In this document: positions 1-5,758 of the stretch, in pieces | Position numbering within the stretch: position 1 is the stretch's first letter | Layout of the letters: each line of letters opens with the position of its first letter | Source: Acidiferrobacteraceae bacterium | GTDB taxonomy: Bacteria > Pseudomonadota > Gammaproteobacteria > Arenicellales > UBA868 | DNA: 5,758 nt | Reading direction: 5' to 3' | Assembly: GCA_002721105.1 (NCBI GenBank) | Contig: PBJL01000014.1 | Location: 70,448 to 76,205, forward strand | Made by a program: the position numbers and the translations under genes | Notes under the pieces: model-generated | The model's database searches: none | What the model was told of the DNA's origin: nothing | The model's input: the letters and a program-made list of their open reading frames with translations, nothing else

Positions 1-795
1 GGGATCGATAAGGATCTAATACGATGGGGAAAAGATAATGGAATACCAACTATAGCTATAGTTGATCATTGGACTTTCATGGAAGATCGTTTTTTCTTAG
101 AAAATGAAAAAGTGTTACCTGATAAAATATTTTTAAATGATGAGTTTGCTGTTCAGCAATTAGAAGCTGCGGACATACCAGTTGACCTAGCGATAATTGT
201 TGGTAATCCAATATTGGAAGAAAAAGAGATCTCAGTTGGAGATGCTATTAACCACCAAGTAGCTGACAAATATGACGATCTTTTAGGAGAAGGTTCGATT
301 GTGTATATTTCTGAAGAATTAGCTTCAGCTTTTCCGACGGATAGTGTTGATTATCCTGGATTTGATGAATATAGAGTTCTGAACGATATATTGGAACTAG
401 CGCCGACCGGAAAAAGGGTAGTCGTTAAACTACATCCTGAGGAAAGACAAGATAAATATGATGAAATACATAGCGCGAATAAAAAAAATGAATTGATTGT
501 TGTAAAGGATTGTAATACAGAAAAGTTGTTGGAAACCGCAGACTTTGTTGTAGGGATGGGATCGATGCTTTTAATTGAGGCAGCAAAGACAAGAAGAGAT
601 GTTGTAAGTTATCGCCCTAATCAATTAATGCCATTTATTGGTAACCAGTTAGGTGTGACTAAGCTCGTTACCAGTAGAGAAGAACTAAAATCTGTCGTGC
701 ATGGTGAATTTTTTATTGAAAACAGTTTAGTTGGGCATCGATTTGACGGTTCTATGTCGAAAATCTTAGAAGAATTTAGTTTTTTTGTGAAATGA
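1..795 (+). CDS. GT-B-like surface polysaccharide glycosyltransferase, C-terminal part (5' truncated by window)
   Basis: The frame is open from base 1 to the TGA at 793-795, giving 264 residues. The ATG at 79 is internal, because the 26 residues before it read as good protein and end in VDHWTF, which continues into MEDRF. This D-x-W-x(5)-RF pattern is typical of GT-B-like proteins of surface-sugar clusters. It is followed by a 'LPDKIFLNDEFA' segment and a VGNP turn near residue 68. The C-terminal half has a KLHP motif (143-146) and a GMGSM-LLIEAA segment (185-195). Both resemble the HP and serine-rich nucleotide or phosphate-binding motifs of CDP-glycerol transferase, polysialyltransferase and UDP-GlcNAc-epimerase-like folds. 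No signal peptide or membrane segment is visible, so it is probably cytoplasmic. The role is inferred to be sugar transfer or a related nucleotide-sugar step. An epimerase-like enzyme is the main alternative. The gene lies 19 nt before the cytidylyltransferase, consistent with one operon. Confidence 0.82.
   Translation, partial: GIDKDLIRWGKDNGIPTIAIVDHWTFMEDRFFLENEKVLPDKIFLNDEFAVQQLEAADIPVDLAIIVGNPILEEKEISVGDAINHQVADKYDDLLGEGSIVYISEELASAFPTDSVDYPGFDEYRVLNDILELAPTGKRVVVKLHPEERQDKYDEIHSANKKNELIVVKDCNTEKLLETADFVVGMGSMLLIEAAKTRRDVVSYRPNQLMPFIGNQLGVTKLVTSREELKSVVHGEFFIENSLVGHRFDGSMSKILEEFSFFVK
47..64. repeat. 18-bp perfect palindrome inside the first gene
   Basis: CAACTATAGCTATAGTTG equals its own reverse complement with no spacer, and the symmetry stops at the flanking bases. 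It lies wholly within codons for the P-T-I-A-I-V-D stretch of the truncated first gene. The structure is seen directly. A role as a protein-binding site is not supported by anything else here, and the protein sequence around it is typical of the family, so chance is quite possible. Confidence 0.4.
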
Positions 796-814
796 TAGAT
801 AGAATTTAGTGATT

Positions 815-1573
815 ATGAGCATTGTAGGCTCTATTCAGGCCCGAATGAATTCAACCAGATTGCCTGGCAAAACATTAAAAATAGTAGCTGGCAAACCCTT
901 GCTCGGTTGGCAGATCTCTAGATTAAAAAAGTCAAGATTGTTGGATGATATTATAGTGGCAACATCTACTAGTCGAGAAGATGATGCATTGGAAGAATAT
1001 TGTGACCAAAATGAGATTAAATGTTTTCGTGGAAGTGAGCATGATGTATTGGGGAGGGTGGCTGGATTAATTGAAAGATATGAAATCGATACACACGTAG
1101 AGTTATATGGTGATTGCCCTCTGATTGATCCTCATATAATCGACGAATTAATTGGCTTCTATTTAAAAATGCAACCCCAATATGATTGTGTTTGTAATTC
1201 TCTCAAAACGACTTATCCGCCGGGTCAAGAAGCTGTGGTGCATCGGGGGTCATTATTAGTCGATATGAATCGACTTGTCAGCAATGATGACCCGATGCGA
1301 GAGCATGTTGGGGTTCATATAACGAAGAACTCTATGTACAATGTGTGTAATCTCAAGGCGCCCACACACTATTTGTATCCTGATATGTATCTTGAGGTTG
1401 ATACTATTAATGATTTGAGAGTTATTTCGGAAGTTATAAATCATTTTTCTAATCTTGGGATAGAGCATTTTTCGTTAGCAGAAATGATCACTTATCTTAA
1501 TGATCATCCTGATTTGTTGGCTATAAATCGATCGGAACAAAGAAGATGGAAAGAGTTTCGTGATGAATCCTAA
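815..1573 (+). CDS. SpsF/NeuA-type cytidylyltransferase (CTP:sugar-acid nucleotidyltransferase)
   Basis: Predicted to transfer CMP from CTP to a sugar acid (nonulosonic or Kdo-like) in the cytoplasm, giving the activated donor for a glycosyltransferase. From ATG 815 the protein is 252 residues, normal for the SpsF branch. The N-terminal nucleotide-binding loop is IQARMNSTRLPGK (7-19). VATSTSREDDAL (48-59) and GSEHDVLGRV (73-82) follow, and the metal-binding motif GDCPLIDP is at 99-106. EVDTINDLRVI (194-204) matches the usual late VDT-x-x-DL motif. A GTG at 809 would add two residues, but ATG 815 gives the usual family N-terminus. Neither start has a strong ribosome binding site. The 3' end overlaps the next gene by 11 nt. 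The family is clear, but the acceptor sugar is not. SpsF-like proteins are poorly characterised, so the CMP-sialic-like product is inferred from family. Confidence 0.9.
   Translation: MSIVGSIQARMNSTRLPGKTLKIVAGKPLLGWQISRLKKSRLLDDIIVATSTSREDDALEEYCDQNEIKCFRGSEHDVLGRVAGLIERYEIDTHVELYGDCPLIDPHIIDELIGFYLKMQPQYDCVCNSLKTTYPPGQEAVVHRGSLLVDMNRLVSNDDPMREHVGVHITKNSMYNVCNLKAPTHYLYPDMYLEVDTINDLRVISEVINHFSNLGIEHFSLAEMITYLNDHPDLLAINRSEQRRWKEFRDES
1548..1555 (+). promoter_or_regulatory. Ribosome binding site of the Gfo/Idh/MocA gene
   Basis: GGAAAGAG lies inside the end of the cytidylyltransferase gene. It is 7 nt before ATG 1563 but only 4 nt before GTG 1560. The spacing favours ATG 1563 as the start. Confidence 0.55.
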
Positions 1574-2552
1574 ATACCGGGTGGTTATTGTTGGATGTGG
1601 AACCATTGGTGGTTTGCATGAAGAATTTAGTTTGCCTGTATCATATAGTCACGGTATGGCATTTCATAGTCACCAATCATTCGAGATCGTAGGGTGTGTT
1701 GATAAAAAATTGTCTCGCGCTCGTGAATTTTCGAACAGATATGGTGTGAATGAGTATGGTGTCGAGATCGATCAAATTATTAAAAAAACTAAACCTCATA
1801 TAGTATGTATATGTACTCCAGATACCACCCATTATGATATTACAATGACAATATTTTCAAATAGTGGCAGTCATTTAAAGTTAATTTTTCTAGAAAAACC
1901 AGTTTGTGAGAACCGAATTGAATTATCAAAAATGCTTGAGCAATCAGAATCCAAGAATGTGTCTATAGTTGTGAACATGAGTCGTCGTTACCATGCTTGG
2001 TATAAATGGATTAAGGAAAATTATAGAAGTGGCCGACTAGGCTCCTTAGTTCGATCTGATATCCACTATTATGGAGGATGGATACATAATGGAGTTCATG
2101 GGGTGGATGTAGTACATTTCTTATTTGACGAAGCGTTAATAAATGGAAAAATTTACGAATCATGGTCTGGACCTATATCCAATGATCCAACTTACTCGGC
2201 TAGATTTGAGACGCGCAAAGGCGGGGTGCCAGTGTGGTTTCATGGATTTTCAGAAGAATACTACCAAGTCTTTGACTGTGATTTTAAATTTTCCAATGGG
2301 AGGCTCCGAATAACTAATTTCGAGGAACAGCTAGTTTGGCAAAAATCTGCATCTAATGATCTAGGTGAAAAAATCTTAATGCATGAGAATATAGATATAG
2401 AGGGTAATATAGTCTGCCCAATCGAGGAAGCTGTAACCGTTATGGAGAAGTATTTGCGTGACGACAATAAAACTGATTTGACAAATCATTTACTTCAAGA
2501 CGTAGAGAACACAATGAACGTAGTTTGGGGATTAACCGAAAAAAATGCTTGA
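1563..2552 (+). CDS. Gfo/Idh/MocA-family NAD(P)-dependent sugar dehydrogenase
   Basis: Predicted to oxidise a hydroxyl of a sugar or nucleotide sugar to a ketone, supplying the substrate of the adjacent aminotransferase. The 329-residue length is usual for the family. The Rossmann domain begins VVIVGCGTIGG (7-17, GxGxxG), followed by the D at 47 in VGCVDKK expected near the cofactor ribose. ICTPDTTHYD (83-92) precedes the EKP motif (111-113), whose lysine is the conserved catalytic or cofactor-contacting residue. In the C-terminal domain, GVHGVD (177-182) gives the H-x-x-D pair (H179, D182) typical of the active site. GTG 1560 is an alternative start one codon earlier. The gene overlaps both neighbours, by 11 nt upstream and 8 nt downstream, indicating translational coupling. 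Known Gfo/Idh plus DegT pairs such as WbpB/WbpE and GnnA/GnnB make 3-amino sugars on UDP-sugars. Whether this one acts on a UDP-sugar or a free sugar acid cannot be read from the sequence. Confidence 0.9.
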   Translation: MNPKYRVVIVGCGTIGGLHEEFSLPVSYSHGMAFHSHQSFEIVGCVDKKLSRAREFSNRYGVNEYGVEIDQIIKKTKPHIVCICTPDTTHYDITMTIFSNSGSHLKLIFLEKPVCENRIELSKMLEQSESKNVSIVVNMSRRYHAWYKWIKENYRSGRLGSLVRSDIHYYGGWIHNGVHGVDVVHFLFDEALINGKIYESWSGPISNDPTYSARFETRKGGVPVWFHGFSEEYYQVFDCDFKFSNGRLRITNFEEQLVWQKSASNDLGEKILMHENIDIEGNIVCPIEEAVTVMEKYLRDDNKTDLTNHLLQDVENTMNVVWGLTEKNA

Positions 2553-3837
2553 TCTGACTCGCAATGAGTTAGCCCTGAACGGAGGGCTACCAATTCGGAC
2601 AGCTAAGTGGAAAGAAAATATAACCACTGGTGAAGAAGAGCGGGGCGCGGTCATGCGCGTAATGGATTCAGGGAATTTGTCTCTCTTCGAAGGATCGCAT
2701 CAACCCGACAAACCTTTTTCTTTTTATGGTGGCTCAGAAGTGAGAGCTCTCGAGCAAGAGTGGTCTGAATATTATGGAGTTGATCATTCTATATCGCTAA
2801 ATAGTGCTACTTCATGTCTTTATGCGGCTGTCGGAGCGCTAGAGATCGGATATGGTGACGAAGTAGTCGTATCTCCCTATACCATGACAGCTTGCGCGTT
2901 AGCTCCACTTATTTATGGTGCGATTCCTATTTTTGCAGATGTAGAGCTAGAAACAGGTTCAATGAGTGCTGAAAGTATCGAAAAAGTTTTGTCACCGAAA
3001 ACCAAGGCTATTATCGTTGTTCATCAATTTGGGATTCCAGCAGATATGCAATCCATCATGCAGTTGGCAACAAAATATCGGTTAAAAGTGATTGAGGACT
3101 GTGCGCAGGCGCATGGAGCACTACTAGATCAACGGTATGTTGGAACATTCGGAGATATTGGTGTCTTTAGTTTGAATGTAAATAAATCTATACAATCCGG
3201 TGAGGGGGGAGTGTGTGTTACTAATGACGATGAGCTTGCATATAGGCTTGCTCTCATAAGAAATCATGGTGAGGCTGTAGTGGAGCTAGCACAATATAAG
3301 AATATTACCAATATCGCTGGTTTTAATTATAGACTGACTGAGATACAGGCAGCAATCGCGCGAGAGCAACTAAAAAAGCTTGATGAGCTGAATTTAAAGC
3401 GTTTAAGCATGGTTGAGGTTTTGACTAGGAGTCTCTTATCTATTCCATTTCTAATGCCGCTAGAAGGAAGTGCTAGATCTCATTCAACATATTATGTCTA
3501 TCCGATTCGTTTTGACGAAGAAAAAGCAGGTGTGCCGAGGGATCTATTCGTTCGCGCAATTAATGCGGAAGGCGCATTGTTTTACCAAGGTTATAGCCCC
3601 CCTTTGTATTTACAGCCAGTGTATCAGAACCGCAAATTATTTAAGCACAATTACCCTTTTTCAGCACCCGAAAATCGTAACCCTTCGCAAGTTTACAAAA
3701 AAGGTATATGCCCTAATACAGAAAGACTTCATTATAAAGAGATGATTATTAATGAGCATGTAAGGTATCCTCATGATATGACGGATATAAATGATTTAGT
3801 GCGATGTTTTGAGAAGGTTACCGGAGGGATGAAATGA
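2545..3837 (+). CDS. DegT/DnrJ/EryC1/StrS-family PLP-dependent sugar aminotransferase
   Basis: Predicted to transfer an amino group, commonly from glutamate or glutamine, to a keto sugar made by the preceding dehydrogenase. At 430 residues it is longer than the usual 370-400. The N-terminus LALNGGLPIRT (9-19) resembles the AHBA-synthase/StsC-like branch. YGGSEVRALEQEW (61-73) leads into NSATSCLYAA (86-95), the PLP phosphate-binding region. VIEDCAQAHGA (182-192) holds D185, expected to pair with the PLP ring nitrogen. The Schiff-base lysine is K214 in SLNVNKSIQSGEGG (209-222). GFNYRLTEIQAAI (259-271) is the family's late signature, and CPNTERLHYKEMI (389-401) matches the C-terminal motif. All key residues are present, so it looks active. 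ATG 2545 overlaps the dehydrogenase stop by 8 nt and lacks a strong ribosome binding site, suggesting coupled translation. The stop overlaps the next start as ATGA. The exact substrate is not known. Confidence 0.93.
   Translation: MLDLTRNELALNGGLPIRTAKWKENITTGEEERGAVMRVMDSGNLSLFEGSHQPDKPFSFYGGSEVRALEQEWSEYYGVDHSISLNSATSCLYAAVGALEIGYGDEVVVSPYTMTACALAPLIYGAIPIFADVELETGSMSAESIEKVLSPKTKAIIVVHQFGIPADMQSIMQLATKYRLKVIEDCAQAHGALLDQRYVGTFGDIGVFSLNVNKSIQSGEGGVCVTNDDELAYRLALIRNHGEAVVELAQYKNITNIAGFNYRLTEIQAAIAREQLKKLDELNLKRLSMVEVLTRSLLSIPFLMPLEGSARSHSTYYVYPIRFDEEKAGVPRDLFVRAINAEGALFYQGYSPPLYLQPVYQNRKLFKHNYPFSAPENRNPSQVYKKGICPNTERLHYKEMIINEHVRYPHDMTDINDLVRCFEKVTGGMK
3823..3828 (+). promoter_or_regulatory. 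Strong ribosome binding site of the GNAT gene
   Basis: GGAGGG lies 5 nt before ATG 3834, within the last codons of the aminotransferase gene. It is the best Shine-Dalgarno match among the starts in the window and supports 3834 as the start. Confidence 0.75.
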
Positions 3838-4376
3838 TTTTTTTGGAAGACGAAGTTATCAATCTTAGACCCTTGGATGTCGCCGATGTCGAAGGGGACT
3901 ATCCAACATGGTTAAATGATAAAGTTACCTCCATGGGTAACCGTCACCATAGATTGCCCTATAGTCGAGCTAATGCTATTGATTTTATAAATGGTATTAG
4001 TGATTCTTCAGACTCAATTATCCTTGCGATAATCAACAAACAAAATAGAAAACATGTTGGCAATATATCGCTTCAAGATATATGTTGGATTTCTCGATCT
4101 GCAGAACTGGCAATCATTATAGGAGATTCCGCTGGCAGAAATCATGGAATAGGTTATCGTGCAAGCAAATTAATTGTTAATCATGGGTTTACAGCCTTGA
4201 ACCTTCACTCGATAAGATGTAAAACCTTTTCAACGAATGATGCGATGATTAGCTTAGCAAAAAAATTGGGGATGCATTATGTTGGCAATCTTCGTGAATC
4301 TGAGTTTAAAAATGGTCGTTATGTGGGTGTTGAGATATTTGATTTATTGAAAAAAGATTGGCCTATTCTGTCTTGA
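3834..4376 (+). CDS. GNAT-family N-acetyltransferase (SpsD/PseH/RimJ-like)
   Basis: Predicted to acetylate, from acetyl-CoA, the amine installed by the neighbouring aminotransferase. It is a 180-residue, single-domain, soluble protein of normal length. The N-terminal INLRPLDVADVE (9-20) is typical of the Acetyltransf_3 branch. The acetyl-CoA pyrophosphate loop is RNHGIG (102-107, an R-x-x-G-x-G version of motif A) after the strand ELAIIIGD (91-98). NLHSIRCKTFSTNDAMISLAKKLGM (123-147) is motif B, including the N135 expected to contact CoA. The ATG lies in a 4-nt ATGA overlap with the aminotransferase stop and has a strong ribosome binding site. A T7 run (3838-3844) covers codons 2-4. WbpD-type pathways use a hexapeptide-repeat acyltransferase, so a GNAT here is closer to the PseH or SpsD arrangement. 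Acetyl as the acyl group is inferred. Protein N-acetylation is a less likely alternative given the context. Confidence 0.88.
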   Translation: MIFLEDEVINLRPLDVADVEGDYPTWLNDKVTSMGNRHHRLPYSRANAIDFINGISDSSDSIILAIINKQNRKHVGNISLQDICWISRSAELAIIIGDSAGRNHGIGYRASKLIVNHGFTALNLHSIRCKTFSTNDAMISLAKKLGMHYVGNLRESEFKNGRYVGVEIFDLLKKDWPILS

Positions 4377-4398
4377 CGGGTTAGCTGAAATGGATACT

Positions 4399-4405
4399 AG
4401 AGAAG
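4399..4405 (+). promoter_or_regulatory. Ribosome binding site of the last gene
   Basis: AGAGAAG lies 7 nt before ATG 4413. An in-frame stop at 4398-4400 limits the alternatives. Only TTG 4407 could start upstream, and it would be too close to this site. Confidence 0.5.
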
Positions 4406-4412
4406 ATTGTCG

Positions 4413-5758
4413 ATGAGGCAGTCAGATGAATTAGCTTTAGAAATATTTCAGGATCTGAAACGTCATTTTTTTGATAGTGAGCGTGAGTATGGGTACGTAA
4501 GCACTATAGTTGGGTTGTTTTTCCATGACCTTATGATCCATTTCACAGGTGTGCTGATTCACCGTGAAGCGAGCAGAGATTATGGAAGCGATTTTATTTT
4601 CCCTTTTGTGAATCAGATATATGCTAGACGACCTTTTGAGATATTTGATTTTCCAACCAAAAATTCACGCTTAGATGGTGGCTTTTTTTCAAATCTAGTA
4701 AAGAAGGCACCGTTGCTACCACTCGGTCTTGGTCAAGCAATACCAATGTCCAGTGGTAGAGATAAATTAGAGAAGATAATGCTATCGGTTTTAGGTTTCA
4801 GTCATAGTTGGTCGGAGGCATATCTAGCAAGAAGAGAAGAGCAAATTGGTTACTTATCTGATGTAATTTATGAAATTTGCACAAAGTACTCTATCGGAAA
4901 TTCTGATGAGATAATTAGTAATTGGGTACGGTATGTTCAAGTACACACTACATCTCACCAGAAAAAAATACCCCAGCATTCAGTAGTTCTTGGAACGCGA
5001 TGCCAACTGCATAACAGAAAACTGGCCTTCAACTATCTTCAACAGAATAAACAAGTTTGGGGTTTTACTCATGGTGAAGTTACGAATGCGGTATTTGATG
5101 AACCAACTTTTTCGTACGCAGATTGTAGCTTCTGCACTGTTTTGGTCGATTATGGAGACCCTCATTCTTTTGGGAAATTTAATTCGCCTTTGATTGAACC
5201 AAAAAAAGTTGTGCGTCGAACCTCAGCTACGGTAAAGAAAATTGTGTCCCAAACTGACAGTATAGATTATTTCCCTAAAAGTAGTTCTCGATTGTTATAT
5301 ATACCTACTATGTATTCTGCAAATAAACTCTATGGGCCGTTTCGTAATATCGAGGATGAAAAATATAGAGAGTGGCAAAAGATCATTTTGGATAATTTTC
5401 CAGATTTAACAGTAAAAACCCATCCAAAATCCCTAGTCCAGTGGAGCTATAAGTGTAAGACGGAACTGCGGTCATTGACAGAATGTATGTCAAAATATGA
5501 CGGCATTATTCTTGATTATTGCTCCACCGCTTCAACGTTAGCATTTTCAACTGATCGCCCCATTCTTTACTTTGATTTGGGGTTAAGAAATCTTACCTCC
5601 GTATATAAAAATGATGTTAAAAAAAGATGTCATTACATCGAGGTTTCAACTATCTCAGATTCAGAAAGAGTGAAAAAAGAAATTTGCGAAACATTAAAAA
5701 ATCAAAGCCGGAAAAGTAATACCCAAATGATAAAATATTCTATTACCACCAATTCTAG
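4413..5758 (+). CDS. Probable GT-B-like surface-sugar transferase, 3' truncated by window
   Basis: An unbroken frame of 448 codons runs from ATG 4413 to the right edge without a stop. No family is recognised with certainty. The N-terminal half (about 1-185) is charged and aromatic, with no clear signal peptide. VVLGTRCQLHNRKLAFNYL (191-209) and GFTHGEVTNAVFDEP (217-231) look like a Rossmann-type half with an HG motif. In the C-terminal half, LLYIPT (294-299) starts a second domain with TVKTHPKS (333-340) and GIILDYCSTASTLAF (364-378), then RPILYFDLG (382-390). The HP and D-x-x-S-T motifs in this order are those of the CDP-glycerol transferase, polysialyltransferase and SpsB-like GT-B class, which is why a glycosyl- or polyol-phosphate transferase is inferred. 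It follows the acetyltransferase by 36 nt with no hairpin between them, so it is probably cotranscribed. It could use the CMP-sugar presumably made here. A role in sugar modification rather than transfer is possible. Confidence 0.85.
   Translation, partial: MRQSDELALEIFQDLKRHFFDSEREYGYVSTIVGLFFHDLMIHFTGVLIHREASRDYGSDFIFPFVNQIYARRPFEIFDFPTKNSRLDGGFFSNLVKKAPLLPLGLGQAIPMSSGRDKLEKIMLSVLGFSHSWSEAYLARREEQIGYLSDVIYEICTKYSIGNSDEIISNWVRYVQVHTTSHQKKIPQHSVVLGTRCQLHNRKLAFNYLQQNKQVWGFTHGEVTNAVFDEPTFSYADCSFCTVLVDYGDPHSFGKFNSPLIEPKKVVRRTSATVKKIVSQTDSIDYFPKSSSRLLYIPTMYSANKLYGPFRNIEDEKYREWQKIILDNFPDLTVKTHPKSLVQWSYKCKTELRSLTECMSKYDGIILDYCSTASTLAFSTDRPILYFDLGLRNLTSVYKNDVKKRCHYIEVSTISDSERVKKEICETLKNQSRKSNTQMIKYSITTNS

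Noticed and set aside
771..810. Direct repeat AGAATTTAGT at 771-780 and 801-810 around the first gene's stop
   Set aside because: It is only 10 bp, AT-rich and has no further copies in tandem. It is most likely chance and does not resemble an attachment site or operator.
1256..1468. Minus-strand open frame of 70 codons inside the cytidylyltransferase gene
   Set aside because: It is antisense to a well-supported gene, and its translation shows no domain or family motif. It is a shadow frame.
2261..2467. Minus-strand open frame of 68 codons inside the dehydrogenase gene
   Set aside because: It is antisense to a coding region with clear motifs and has no recognisable content.
3470..3745. Plus-strand 91-codon frame inside the aminotransferase gene
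   Set aside because: It lies in another frame across the conserved C-terminal part of the aminotransferase and has no family signature of its own.
4377..4412. 36-nt gap before the last gene as a possible terminator or promoter
   Set aside because: There is no hairpin with a T-run and no convincing -35/-10 pair. It is best read as a simple intergenic gap within the operon.
4980..5193. Two short open frames, one per strand, inside the last gene
   Set aside because: The 448-codon frame runs through this region with GT-B-like motifs on both sides, so these are shadows and not separate small genes.
1..5758. JUMPstart/ops antitermination element common upstream of polysaccharide operons
   Set aside because: No ops-like GGCGGTAG element was seen. 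The window begins inside an ongoing operon, so such an element would lie further upstream.

Overview
This AT-rich window (by eye about 40% G+C; not counted) is a stretch of a surface-polysaccharide or glycosylation sugar cluster. All six genes point the same way (+) and are tightly packed. Overlaps or short gaps suggest one transcription unit that enters from the left and leaves on the right. No tRNA, rRNA, insertion sequence, CRISPR array, terminator or convincing promoter is visible. The organism cannot be named from this. The base composition and gene types would fit a marine or enteric gammaproteobacterium (Vibrio, Shewanella or similar), but also other Gram-negatives or Firmicutes.

Layout: (1) 1-795, the C-terminal part of a GT-B-like glycosyltransferase whose start is outside the window. 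(2) 815-1573, an SpsF/NeuA-type cytidylyltransferase. (3) 1563-2552, a Gfo/Idh/MocA NAD(P)-dependent sugar dehydrogenase. (4) 2545-3837, a DegT/DnrJ/EryC1/StrS PLP aminotransferase. (5) 3834-4376, a GNAT N-acetyltransferase. (6) 4413-5758, a long reading frame still open at the right edge, with at least 448 residues, KTHPK and DYCSTAS motifs and a probable GT-B-like transferase fold.

How they may work together: genes 3, 4 and 5 form a logical series in which a sugar hydroxyl is oxidised to a ketone, the ketone is transaminated to an amine, and the amine is N-acylated. Gene 2 would activate a sugar acid with CTP, and genes 1 and 6 are candidates for transferring or assembling the product. The set recalls the Bacillus sps spore-coat operon (SpsB, SpsC, SpsD and SpsF types) and nonulosonic-acid clusters, with a Gfo/Idh dehydrogenase added. 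No NeuB/SpsE-type synthase or PseG/SpsG-type hydrolase lies inside the window. The exact sugar is therefore unknown, and the combination may make an undescribed amino-sugar. This is inferred from family membership and gene order and is not shown by the sequence alone.
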